NCBI RefSeq assembly: GCF_032118995.1
Contig: NC_092662.1
Span: 16,939,701-17,003,700, forward strand
Source of the DNA: Asterias amurensis
Taxonomy: Eukaryota; Echinodermata; Asteroidea; Forcipulatida; Asteriidae
Direction: 5' to 3'
Length of the DNA stretch: 64,000 nt
The first letter of the stretch is position 1. Each line of letters opens with the position of its first letter. A model generated the notes under the pieces. That model ran no database searches. It was given only the letters and a program-made list of their open reading frames with translations, and was not told where the DNA came from. The position numbers were made by a program, and so were the translations under genes. Below, one piece after another: positions 47,601-58,200 of the stretch.

Positions 47601-50600
47601 ATTCATGAGGGCTATTCAAAAGATCTTTGTAAATATTGTTTCTCATTAGGTTTAATTTTTCTTCACTTAAATACCACCAGCACACCTTGTATCTTGAAAC
47701 ACCTGCATTGTTTGAATGGTGCTTATACACTTGTTATTCTTAATCAATTTGTCATGTCAAGGTGCAAATATTTGAATGTTTGGTTGAAGCTTGATTTGAA
47801 GGAGCATCTTGTCGTGTTTGGAGTTGTTGAACTTCCCTTTGCAAAGAAAACTGGAACACGTTAAGTACCCTGAGGCAGGTCGGCGAAGCGGGTCTCTCAA
47901 ACTTTCTCAAGACAGAAAGCCAGAGATATTTACTCACAGATAAAAAAACATCATGAAAATCTTCAAATTACATGCGTGTAATTTTCATCCCTTGAGGGCA
48001 TTGTGCAAATCCATTTTTGTTCAGCAGACTCATCGACTGTACTTATTGCATTTTGAATCCATCATCAGGACCCAACACAGAACATGTGACAACTTCAAAT
48101 CAAGAATACAGAAATTAGAAAATTCCGCTGCAGGTTAAAGCCTCCAATCCTTCGTTGAAGCACGGACCCTTCTAAATTGAAGATCCATCGTGGTGAAGTA
48201 AAATCAATGGCACAATTTAAACTAGGCTGTAGAAAATTCCCAAGACACCCGGAAGCAATGTCCTACAGACTGGTGGTCCGTATTTTGCAGAGGTTTGACC
48301 AATCAGCATGTATAGTAAACACTGGGCAACTCTTGTCAGTTTGCCATCGCCTAACAACAATCAGCAGAAACTGCTTTGTCTATTTTGCCATAGGGTCTAC
48401 TAAAATAATCTGGCCCACATTTATTTGTAACTCTTCACATACCCCTTGGACAAACGAGACAATCCTGTGACAGTAATTTAATATTTTACAAATTCTGGCA
48501 AAAAATTCCTGACTCAAAATGTACATTTGTAAGTGACGGACCTGGAACATTTTTAAGGTTATAAAAAGATAAATATTGTAGGCCTGGAGTTTTTCATTGT
48601 CAAGGGCTGACGCAATAAAACAGCAAATTTTGTTTAAGTTTCGCAACAAACGGAGGATAGCTTCTTATATTTAAAAATACCATAGCCTTCTCTATAAAAC
48701 AACACTCAATGTGCTTGGACAAAGGGAAACATTTTAAGACAGGTTCAAATTTTGTAAATTATGATACCTATTTATGTAGCACCTTACAAGGAGCTGCGGA
48801 ACACTCAGCAGCCCCTGACAGAAACCAAGCGATCTTTTCATTTTGATTCAAGTAACCTTTGCTACTTCATCTGAAGTGCAGATTGTCCAACATGATTGGC
48901 AACTTCAATACAGTTGGCTCCCAGGTACTATTAGAAATTCCTGACAACAGGTGTAAAGTATTGTTTATTCATTTATGCCTGAGAGCAAACTTGATGTTCG
49001 AAGAAGCAGCTTATTGATTGGTTGTCTCCGTTTGCCAAGCATGGAGGAAGACTGCTGGAACATCAACAAATTCTTCCTTTTTGTGGAACGATGAGGTGGC
49101 TAACTCATCGTTTTTGTCATCTAGAAAACGATATGAACACAAAGCTCTCCTTAAACATGTACTGACAAACTTATGTATCATTGCTGAGCTTAATTTCATC
49201 TGATTGCCACTAAATTATCACTTAAAACATAATTTGAATGCCACCATTGAGGGGCACAATTTCATGCTTAAGTAGAAAAAGTAGCTTAGCACAACAAAAT
49301 GATGTTTACCAGAATAAGGTTACCAGCCAAACTATCATTCCACATGTACAATCTGTGACTGATATCCTGCTCATTTCTGTGTTGCAGATAGTTGTTAAGC
49401 ATTATTTTCTGGTTAAAGGCAACGGACACTATTGGTAATTACTCAAAATAATTATTTGCATAAAACCTTTCTTCGTGACGAGTAATGGGGAGAGGTTGAT
49501 GCTATAAAACATGTGGGGAAACTGCACCCTCTGAAGTGCCATAGTTAGCGAGAAAGAAGTAATTTTCCATGAATTTGTATTTCGAGACCTCAGATTTAGA
49601 ACTTGAGGTCTCGAAATCAACCATCTAAACACACACAACTTCGTGTGACAAGGGTGTTTTTTTCTTTCATTATTTCGCAAGTTCGATGACCGATTGAGCT
49701 CAAATTTTCACAGGTTCATTATTTTATTCATACATGTATGTTGAGATACACCCACTGTGAAGGCTAGTCTTTGACAATTACCAATAGTGTCCACTGCCTT
49801 TAAGCAGCTCTATGATATTGGGCCCTGGAGTTAATCCACTAGGCAATCCGTGAATGAACAAAGAGACACAGACTCCTTAGGTAAACAGGCGCGCCTAGAC
49901 CTTCAAGCCTTATATTCTTGTCTCCTTTTACCATGCTTTTACCCAATCTGTCATATTGTTTTCCCACAGGATGCCAAAGGCTTTTTGACCCTGGTTTCCC
50001 TTTTTGTACAAGTGCGTCTCATAGCCTTTGTTTTCCTTTTTAGCTGGTAACTGTTCAATTCCTTCACAGTGATTAGAATTTTCTATTATCTTCAAGTTGC
50101 TTAGGCTGCAACATCATCTTCTTCTGCTGACAACTCTTCAATTCATCTCATATTTGTCCTGCCCCCATCTTCGCTGAGCTCTCGTTTATGTTTCTCCTTT
50201 CCTCCATCCCCTGGTAATCACAACCACCTTCAGAAGAAACAAGATGGAAATATTCTGAACACTTTAAGTTTAAGTCTAAGACTATTTCACCTTCCGATCG
50301 CCCTTTAAGTGCTAAAAAGCAAGGGGAGTGCAAATTTCCTATCTGCATTACAGGAATGATCGTTGGAGCATGGAGGATAAAGCAATTTATCCCCTGATTC
50401 ACCAGGTACTCATGCAATCATAAGTACCTCTCCAGTAGGACTGTACAGAGTGCAAGTTCATATACCTTTTAAGTCTTCTATAAGTCGATGCAATCCTTCT
50501 CTGTCTTCCAACGGAGCAGACTGAAATGATAAGAGAATCATCAGATTAGCCTGAGTATTTGTCTGCCATCATTCAGCCATGCTTCAGCTGGTTACTCTCT

Positions 50601-53600
50601 GGCTGCTTTTGCTTTTCTTCGAGTCATGGAAGGTCTTGCTGTAGCTTTTCCTACAATCTGTTTTATTCAAAATGTTTGGCTCTTTTATTTGCCTAAGATA
50701 AATAGTCTTAACTAATTAAAGTGCTTGTGATGGTGTTGGAAAGTACTCTATGCCATTGTGTAACCGAAACAAATAGATTTAGATTTCAAAAATGTATTCT
50801 TCTGATCTTTGTTTCACCCAAATATAACATTATTGTCAAAAATAATTTCAATTACCTTGTGTGTAATGTAGAAGGTTCCTGCTTCATGGAACCATTTTCA
50901 GTGTCCTTGTCTTTTGTGGTTTTGAATTATTTATCTCATCTTTTCAAACTTGAAACAATTCCAGGGACATTTATGTCAGTAATTATTGTTTACAGTTGTT
51001 GTACAGATGTTGTGTACATTTGATGGGGGATTCGTTGATTTGTTTGCATTTGTGCATATGTTTCCACTCTTCCATCAGTAGTTACTGCCTTCCTACAAAT
51101 GCACCAATTCTCAATCCTCAAGCGATTGATTTGCACATGTTATCTACAGCGAGTTCTCACCACATTGCTTTCTGCCACTCAGCACTAGCTACAAGCAGAG
51201 ATGCCAATCTATTAAAGTAACTCATCTTGCGGCTGTTTAAGCTACACAATCTTATTAGACGTCTTGGCTTAAATATCAAATGGTGTAGGAAGTAATATGT
51301 GTTTTCTGTGTTCATATCGGACAAACTTGCCCCAGAGCTGTGCACACTATGTGAGAATACTGAATGCCAACCCAAATGCAGTTTGTGTCATTTAGAATAT
51401 CGGATGTTGTTCTTAAAGAAAAGCTGTTTCTAAAAGGTGTTTCAGGCACTAAGGTGTCAACTAAAAGCTCCGAACAGAATGAGTGAAACTCTGAAAGGAA
51501 TTTGGATTGCGCCCAAGTCATTATCTACCATGTCTACATGGGAATCCATGTTTCTTACACATAGCGTATAACAAAACCCATCATATACTCACTTCTCCCA
51601 AAAGGAACTGAATAGGGAAAAAAATTCCGTACGAAAAGTTAATCTGCGTATTCCAATACAACACAGGACCAGCAAAATGCATATCACTGACTATAGTGTG
51701 TTCATAAATGTTGCACATAAATGAAGTGAGCCAATAAATAGTGCCCATAAAAAGTGTGTCAATAAATATCACACATAGAGGGCCAGATGTCTATAATTTG
51801 CCAGAAGTCTTTCTCTCTTATCTTGTACCGGTCAATCTCCTGACAAACAGCTCAAATGTCTGGTTCACCTAGAAAACTCAATCAACTGCTTTAATCCAGT
51901 TACTAGTTGACAATTCTAAAAAAAGAAAAATTCTAGAAAAATTTGCTCAGCCCCCCCCCCCAAAAAATGTTAGAAGTATTTGTGGACTGGCAAAACAGTT
52001 GTCACAATTTTGTACTGGTTCGTAATCCATACAACATCACTACAAGATCACTACACACGTTAAGCACTTAACACATTTCATATAGGCCAAGAGATTTGAC
52101 AATAATATATGAGCCACAACATAGAGAACATCATGCGGTTTGATCTGTTACTTATACATATTATTTCAGCTTTCTTGAGACATTTTTATCAGAAGTGCAC
52201 CCCATGCCTTAAGCTGGAAAGGAAATCTTGACTTCTGACTGTTTACTGCTTGAATAACATGGGCTTACTGGTTTCCTTAAAACATCACAATAAGCCATGT
52301 TTTTCTGACCTTTGTTTTCTCTCTTTGTATGTATTTCTCCTTAATTAAATTACTTCAGATAGTCTTGCCCAGACTTCAAGTGTCATTTGAAATTGACAAT
52401 TCGATTACAGGGATATCAAAGGACTGCAACATCCCATTTCTGAATTTACCTTTTTTCATTTCCCCTTTTTCAGCGAACTCTCCTTATAAATTCAGTTCTT
52501 TCCATTTCTGAATTTACCTTTTTTTCCATTTTCTTCACAGCCAGCTCTTTTTTTCTGTTTAGCATTTTCAATGTTGTTGTCACTTGTATTTACTCCAGCA
52601 ATACATACCTATTACCAATAGGTTTTAAGGGCTTTAAAATCTTAAGAAAGGGCGCCCTGAGCGTTATCTTTTTGATGAATATTGATTGCTCAGAGTGGTA
52701 AAGTGTAAACCTCAATGCAACACTACCTTACCAAGTAGAAAGCACCCATATTTTCTTCAATAAATTAGTATATATATACTGCAATATTTTATGTTTGTCA
52801 ACCTGCTTCCTTTATATTAAGCGCACCCTGCGGGAAATCTTCTTATGTTGATAAAATAGTCTGTGCTGGCACTGTAAGGGCCATGATTGGATTTCAGAAC
52901 AGGTTCCTTCCGATCTAGTTTTCAAAAGGTTTTCAAACGGCAAATGTTTTCAGGACAGCTGCCTTTTTTTGTATTTGGATACCTTACTATGTGAGACACT
53001 AAAAGCATTATTACTAATACTGTTTTCATTATTCATTTACTTTGTTTGTAATTTCTTATTTTTTTACAATGTTAATCTTGAATCATGCACAGCTCTTGAA
53101 GGAATCATTTCTGCGTCTTGATTCTTAAGGTGGTTCCCTAATTCTTAGATACCTTACAATGTAATAGAGCCTTCTTTGGAACTTTGGCCTAATTCGCAAA
53201 CATATCTTGTATCACTATGTTTAAATAATCACGTTAAAGAATGTGTAACTGGTTTGTCTGAAATATAAACCTGGAATCTTTTGTGTCCGGAGAGGAAAAT
53301 TCAATTTGACCGACTTTCGTTTCATTTACGATGTTTTTTTTTTAGCAATGTTTGGTTTTTGTTGTATAGTGTTGTAAGCCTGGCCTCTGGGAAGCCAGGA
53401 TGCATATGGTGTGAATATCGTATTGTTGGGCAATAATCGTCATCTGTATAAAAGTAAAGATGTATTTCATTTTTGCTGTTTTTGATGGTTATTTTGTGCA
53501 GATTGTAATGTTTGATCAGTGGAAATGGCATAACATAGCTGATGAAACGTGCATGTGTGAAAGACTGTCATTGGTTGAGATTTGTGCGCAGCATGACGCG

Positions 53601-54212
53601 CAAGCATTTTGCTATTGTTTGTCATAAAAAATGGTGGTCAATGACGTCATGTGCGGTCATCTATTGTGAAATATCATGCTGTGTAATAGCGATGGTTATA
53701 AAGAAATGCACCAACTATTAATATTGTTTTGTTCACCAAACAGTTTGACTTGATTCAGACAAAATTGTCCAAAATCAAATTAGCAGCAAATCTCAGCAGA
53801 CATCGTGTTAAGACGATTTTGTGTGTGTTTGTTTCACACTATGTGATTCAAGTAACCATGGTAACTTGACAGAGTCAGCATGCAAATTGACAGTAAATTG
53901 CTGCAATTAATTGCTTTCTGAAGATGTATGTGCAGTAGATGTTACTTTTGGTTATTTTGCTATGTAATATTCTTGACAAACTAAATTTGATAAAAACCAA
54001 GCTACAAACCCACCTGTCATGAAATGTATCACTTATGATCACATTATCTTATGTCAGTGAATGTCACCATGTTTGTTTTTGTGTGTACTCCAATCCAGGC
54101 TGGCAAGTACATGATTGACTTTGATGCAACTCACTGCACTCCTCTACCTCCAATGCTTTTCATGATGCCCTGGTCAGTCGAGGACGATACCTTCAATGCT
54201 GGACTGGATTGA
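29639..54212 (+). CDS. ABHD16A: ABHD16A (BAT5) membrane phospholipase, alpha/beta hydrolase
   Basis: A membrane serine hydrolase; in mammals it makes lysophosphatidylserine from phosphatidylserine. Nineteen coding exons: 29639-29710, 30180-30236, 30610-30676, 30984-31070, 31766-31851, 32059-32129, 32547-32737, 33332-33477, 33736-33799, 33950-33999, 34324-34488, 35056-35119, 35414-35477, 35913-35969, 36195-36257, 36501-36559, 37226-37324, 39565-39614, 54099-54212. All phases close; 541 residues (human 558). Two hydrophobic segments in exons 3 and 4 (FSYYSSPVLLAYLY; GFALPALALAMCM). Diagnostic blocks: LVICCEGNAGFYEVGC, YSVLGWNHPGFGGSTGKP, nucleophile FAWSIGGF (Ser333), ILDATFDDLLPL, RSRDEVITTSV (Asp408), FDATHCTPLP (His516). 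For exon 7 the donor GTGAGT (32738) is chosen over GTATGT four bases earlier because only it keeps frame. The 14.5-kb last intron separates the catalytic His from the rest. Confidence 0.95.
29945..30020 (-). repeat. tRNA-like SINE head in ABHD16A intron 1
   Basis: Read on the minus strand: A-box-like TGATGTTAGACTG, then GGTTCGAATCCTGCCCACCA. A GCA triplet stands where a Cys anticodon would be, but the pairing of stems is poor and there is no clean 72-nt fold. Called SINE-like rather than a tRNA gene. Confidence 0.5.
31108..31415 (-). repeat. tRNA-Leu-like SINE (type S3) in ABHD16A intron 4
   Basis: On the minus strand the head reads TGGCCTAGCGGTTAAGAGCA with a B-box region GGGTTTGTGTCCC, then AGCAAGACACTTAACCATGA, and ends in the body shared with 14663-14825. 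Related copies: 1-235 (-), 36826-37130 (-) and a piece at 4578-4680 (+). Confidence 0.7.
31468..31708 (-). repeat. SINE (type S1) interrupted by a family D element
   Basis: The minus-strand SINE body and head occupy 31468-31558 (GTGGGATTCGAACCCATGAG on the plus strand). The head then resumes at 31680-31708 (CCATTAGGCCTCCGAG). Between them is a GGCCCAATTTCAT...AAATTGGACC foldback (31559-31679). The foldback therefore inserted after the SINE. Confidence 0.65.
34489..34990. repeat. 116-bp tandem repeat at the start of ABHD16A intron 11
   Basis: The landmark CAACCCTCCTACC recurs at 34615, 34731, 34847 and 34963, with a diverged first copy at about 34497: spacing 118, 116, 116, 116. The array begins immediately after the exon 11 donor. 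Each unit holds TGACCATTTAATGTCACC, ACTGTGGTCTTGAATGA and GCCAGCCAGCAATATGAT. Inverted, more diverged copies lie at 54470-54735. Confidence 0.9.
36031..36110. repeat. Half copy of the TTAGGACTAGTCC element (family C)
   Basis: It matches the right half of 4434-4578 (GGATTTCACAAAGAGAAT, CTTGAGTTAGGACGAGT). It lies in ABHD16A intron 14. Other copies: 1529-1595, 4434-4578, 55171-55276. Confidence 0.65.
36769..36811. repeat. (AAT)n microsatellite
   Basis: About fourteen AAT-type triplets with a few interruptions, joined directly to the end of the SINE at 36826-37130, as microsatellites often are. Confidence 0.9.
36826..37130 (-). repeat. tRNA-Leu-like SINE (type S3) in ABHD16A intron 16
   Basis: The minus-strand head TGGCCGAGCGGATAAGAGCA closely resembles the 5' part of a tRNA-Leu (GGCCGAGNGG). 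It is followed by GAGCAAGACACTTAAC and a body shared with 1-235. Polymerase III origin is inferred from the head. Confidence 0.75.
37325..39564. other. ABHD16A intron 17: nothing recognised
   Basis: A 2.2-kb intron without exon, RNA or clear repeat, apart from a degenerate GCTTAGCA-like patch near 37700-37800 and a G-rich run near 39070. Confidence 0.5.
42634..42806 (-). other. Candidate antisense terminal exon inside ABHD16A intron 18
   Basis: On the minus strand an acceptor-like CACATAATCCTAG is followed by an open frame (SPPRRARKRRDEKDYREHLL then RVYATGDLEGGVLISLLHTD and LQELRSTVLPKKLATL, stop). The other two frames close quickly. The second half loosely resembles the middle of a SAM domain (leucine pattern, DLEGGVLISLL..DLQEL). 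A minus-strand AATAAA occurs near 42390. It may also be chance; I cannot name a gene. Confidence 0.3.
42985..43230 (-). repeat. S1 SINE pair
   Basis: A minus-strand copy at 42985-43090 (GGATGGGATTTGAACCCTCG on the plus strand is the complement of the B box region). It is followed by a decayed plus-strand body (TTCACAGGACTAGGGGATCA) to about 43230, so two copies lie head to head. Confidence 0.6.
45453..45826 (-). mobile_element. TTAA family B element in ABHD16A intron 18
   Basis: A full copy with TTAA at both ends. The termini are slightly mutated (GGCCCCTTTCGG on the left, AAAGTGTATAATGG on the right). Same orientation as 9333-9692. Confidence 0.85.
46586..46730 (+). repeat. S1 SINE copy
   Basis: The head CTAGTTGGTTGTTAAGACAC, the B box GGATCGAATCCCACC and the body TTCACAGGACTCGGGAAAGT match 8624-8800. 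Confidence 0.7.
49250..49826. mobile_element. Family D element split by a TTAA family A element
   Basis: The left part (GCACAATTTCATGCTTAAGT, from 49250) and the right end (GCAGCTCTATGATATTGGGC, to 49826) are the two termini of one family D copy. Family A, complete with TTAA flanks, occupies 49413-49803 between them. Hence this family A copy is younger than the D element. Confidence 0.75.
49413..49803 (-). mobile_element. TTAA family A element, nested copy
   Basis: TTAA at both ends, 391 bp, with all family blocks present. It was inserted at a TTAA within the host element's TTAAGCA motif, which is naturally rich in the target sequence. Confidence 0.85.
50466..50520 (-). other. Candidate antisense internal exon inside ABHD16A intron 18
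   Basis: On the minus strand TTATCATTTCAG precedes a 55-nt open stretch (SAPLEDREGLHRLIEDLK, 18 codons plus one base), which ends in AAAAG|GTATAT. The acceptor is strong and the donor moderate. Two frames are open, so coding is not proven. It could belong with 42634-42806 to a nested minus-strand gene. Confidence 0.3.
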
Positions 54213-54270
54213 GTAAAGAGTAGACACACGCTAAGGATTGGGTTAAGGGTGACTGTCAAACGCACCAAAA

Positions 54271-54280
54271 AATAAATAAA
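54271..54280 (+). terminator. Overlapping polyadenylation signals of ABHD16A
   Basis: AATAAATAAA, two overlapping hexamers, starts 59 bp after the stop codon. If used, the 3'UTR is very short. The inverted 116-bp repeat copies then lie downstream of the gene. Confidence 0.55.
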
Positions 54281-54469
54281 TACTTGCAAAAAACTTCAAT
54301 GTCCTGTTACTATTGCTAACGTTGTCTAGGCACTGATCAACCTGTTTAAACCATTTAGCTGGAAAGATTGTGTAAGGTGTCGCAAATGTGCACATGAGTA
54401 TCTGTGTACTGTTTACAGTCTGTAGGTGAATTCAGCGCAATGCTGCAGGCTGATATACAGTAGATTATC

Positions 54470-54735
54470 ATTCAAAACCATAGTGGATGATAAGGAATGG
54501 TCAGACAGTAGGAGGGTTGACTGTGTACTGTGTAAATTTATTCACCACATGTTATCATACTGCAGGCTGGCATAGTTTACATAACCTTAGTGGATGATAT
54601 TGAATGGTCATACAGTAGGAGGGTTGACTGTACGGTGTAGATCCATTTACCACATTATATATTGCTGGCTTGCATAGTTTATCTATCATTAAGAAACCAC
54701 AGTGCATAACATCGGATGGCCCAATAGTAAAAGGG
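54470..54735. repeat. Inverted copies of the 116-bp repeat, 3' of ABHD16A
   Basis: AGTAGGAGGGTTGACTGT at about 54507 and 54615, with a decayed third at about 54727, is the complement of the intron 11 landmark ACCCTCCTACC. The neighbouring text (CAGGCTGGCATAGTTTA, GGATGATATTGAATGGTCA) also matches in complement. Confidence 0.8.
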
Positions 54736-55170
54736 TTAATACTTGTTTGGATATAAGCAAAAAAGGTTGTGGTATGTAATAGATGTATCAGCTAAAAGCT
54801 TCCTGTATGTTTATGCTTTTGGTAATAACTGATGGTGTAAAAAAATATGGAAGCTAAAAAAAATGTCCAGCTGAATAGGGTATCATACATCACATTATAT
54901 AAGATTTAAGGCATTGGGCCATAATTGTGATATATTTTTGTTTGTAAATATTCATGGTAAAACCAAAATAATAATTTTCTGGGAAGGTAGTGTAATGATC
55001 TTGTTTGATGTTAGAGGTTCAGTGTATATACTGTACGAGACTTAAAATAATGTGTTTAAATTCACAGATTGAGCATGCTTGTGATAATATGATTGTACAT
55101 TACTGTTGACATTAGGGTATGTTGCCTCAGGATTGCACCAGTTTTCAAATATAATGTGAAAAGTGTTGTC

Positions 55171-55276
55171 TTCACAAAGAGTTAGGACTAGTCCTAGGAG
55201 ATATTACAAACGTATGGATAGTCCTAAGTCCTAACTCAAGATAAGACTAGTCTTTACTCCTTGTGAAATCCACCCC
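55171..55276. mobile_element. Family C foldback element
   Basis: The ends TTCACAAAGAGTTAGGACTA and its complement-like TAGTCTTTACTCCTTGTGAA flank about 106 bp. It has the same layout as 4434-4578, which is the longest copy (with CTAGTCCTAATAGGACGAGT in the centre). Confidence 0.75.
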
Positions 55277-58200
55277 AGGGTTTTAAGCAGTGTTTGCATG
55301 TGAGTTAAACACATACAGAAGGCTGAAGTTGGCTCAGTGCTTTCCCCACCTTTCACTTCTTTGGACCCCGGTTCGAATCCCTCATCAGACTGGAGCCTCG
55401 TGGATGTGTATTAGGCTTTTATTCACTCAACAAGGTGTACCAATCGGGTTGTTATTGATATACAAACCAATACGGGTAGAATCTCACTTGTTTTAATAAG
55501 CTATGACGACTTTGTTCGTCTGTATGACACTAATCTATTTCAAAATGATAACTATAAATAGCTGTATTTAGACCACCGTGTGAATGTGTCAGGTGATTCA
55601 AATCACAAAATGCGTAACTAATTTACAATTTAATTGCTTAAACTCCCATTGTCAAGAACAGAATGGCGGAGACTTATAATATCCACAGATGGTTGGGGTA
55701 GTTTTGCATAAGTTTTTGAGGATCATTCATCCGGATCACAATATGAACGTAAAAGTTAATTGATTCGCCCATAATTACTCTTTGGTGATCACTTTTCAAT
55801 TTGAATGAAATTGTTAGCATAAATATTGGCTTAATAAGGTCCGATTGGTCTTTTCTGATTGTTAAACTTAAAATATACCATTTTTCGCAAATCATAATTA
55901 CAGATCGCAACTTCAAATTAATCCCTTCAAAGAAACAATTGGCAATTAAATAAGTTGTATGCATGAATCACGCGGTGATACAAACTTACACATATTAAAA
56001 TATTTGGGAAAAAGCAGTTTTTTTTCTGATAAATCCTAGATAATTCTGAATAAAAAGAAATAAGCCTTTTGAAAGAAGAAAACAAATTGCTATGGATGTG
56101 AATGTGAACCTTAGGGCAATCTCAGTGTTATTGTATTTCTCAAGCCTTATTGCTCATCTCAAAGATATTTGAAAGATAATATTGTGACATTTAAGAAAGT
56201 CGCACCTTTTGGCTTTACCAGCTTTGCATATTTCCTATTGTCATCATTATTTGGATTTTGTATCATTTTATGAACATGTTTCTTCATTCCTGGTTCCTAG
56301 AATTGTAATGAAAAAAAAGCAGATTTCGAAAGATTACAAGAAATAACATGGAGTGTTAGATTTCACAAACCTGTGGGGATGGCATGTAGTGATTGCTGTA
56401 CCGAGTTGTTTTTAGGAACTAACTCTACAATTTTTAAAATTATAAAATAGGCATGATGTGCGTTAAAACTCATTTGGAAATAAATAAAGATCAAATTTCT
56501 GTCTCGTGGGAATTTGAGCACGTGGACTTGTTGCAGTCGGGCTTCATTTATTGAACAATTTCCCCTCTCATATTATGTCCTTCAAGCTATCAGTTAGCCA
56601 TTCACAATGTTCTACTTCTGCTTATTGACTTCGCCAGAACGTGTTTAATATCACGAGATAATTCGGGGAAGACAATTTTCCAATAGACGTCGCAGACAAC
56701 TTAAGACGGTTAGCTTTCCTCATACTACCGAAGGTGTTGAGTGGGGAGCATTAAGCGTTTAGCTTCAAAGATAAACCTCCCATTCGTGTTTCCGATAATG
56801 AGCCTCGCTATAAGAACAACAGCTGGCCGGTTGTATAATGCAGAGGCAATGGTACGGAAATATGTGCGCAAATCATGATGTTTTTCAAACAAGTAATTTT
56901 GTTTCATAGTTCCTGCCATGGCATTTATAATTTGAGTTTGAAATATTCTTTGAATGTATTACTGCTGTAAAATGAACACTTTAAGATGAAGAAACCCAAG
57001 CAAGTTACGTCTCGTTTGGTTTACAAAGAAAACATATAATGCCCGTAGCTCGACGATCATCTCATTCAAAAGATGTTTTGGAAGACGTCAGTTCCAGATG
57101 ATAGGCCTCAATACCAAACTCATTAATCCGTCAGTGAGATGAGAGATGAGGCTAGAGGAAGATTCACCGTAAACCAACACAAGATCGGACTTCCGTCTGA
57201 TTTATCTTAGACCGACTCGCCTCTTCAAGACCTACAGGCTACCCACGTCGGCTGCGCTAAATTAATCGTTTTAATTTCAAGTCAGTGCTTGCGGATGTTT
57301 TCATGCATTTTTCTCTCTTCTCCGATGTCACAAAATGATATTGACGATGAGACGAACAAAAAAATGCGGTTCCGTTTATTGTAATAAATTGAGGGTTATG
57401 TGACTGCGATAGCAAGCAATTAGCACGGTAGCAGTACCATTGGAATTCTCAACCAATCTCGGCTTGACTAGCTGTATACGTAAATCATAACCCTGCCATA
57501 AATGTCGCTCAACAACCCAATTATAGCGTGATAATGATCGCTGTAAAACAAAGTCCAGGATCAATGATTGGACAACTATTTGATAACACAACATCTCGCC
57601 TGCTGACAAATTAAACGCACGGAGGAACTGTTTGATGGATGGGAAGCATCTCCCGAAGTTGGACCAGACGGAGTAACATTTAACATTAATTTAAGTTCCG
57701 AGACATACTTCTTCCTAGGTTCACAACATATTGCGATGTGAATCCTTTGGTCACGTTGATATTCAGGCCAAAGATTCACAAAGGGCTGAGTACAGTTTGC
57801 ACAAGATGTACCAAATTATTCAAATTAAAAGGATGATGTCATACCATTATTGCTCCATGGTCATACCTAGCTTGGGTTTGAAATTATTTCTTGTTATGAA
57901 TGTTATGTTTTCTAAGGGTCTGTGAGGGGTTTATTGCTAATTGATATTTCCCACAGTTTGTTTGTTTGTGTAACAATATCTTAAATAACACTAAGAGACG
58001 CAACACAGACCCAATGTAGATCTTATGCACATGACGTCATTAAAGTAGGGCACCCTCGGCTGAAGGTCAAAAGAAGGTTGCTCATTGGTCCATGATGTGC
58101 GCTGTGCGTCTGTGCGGTTTCCATCGGCGTAAAGACGTCAATGCAAGGTCTACCCATCACTTTACATTGGGTTTTCCTCAGGGGTTGTACTTGGTCCATT

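Larger units (their letters stand above)
39615..54098. other. ABHD16A intron 18, 14.5 kb
   Basis: Contains a family B TTAA element (45453-45826), a family A element inside a family D element (49250-49826), S1 SINE copies (42985-43090 and 46586-46730) and possible minus-strand exons (42634-42806, 50466-50520). The rest is AT-rich with no gene I can support. Its length is out of line with the other introns, most of which are 0.1-0.6 kb (two others are about 2.2 kb). Confidence 0.6.

Noticed and set aside
56725-56919. 64-codon minus-strand frame with ideal start context GCCATGGC
   Set aside because: Composition gives no signal peptide or domain, and no promoter or splice context. Left out as a gene.
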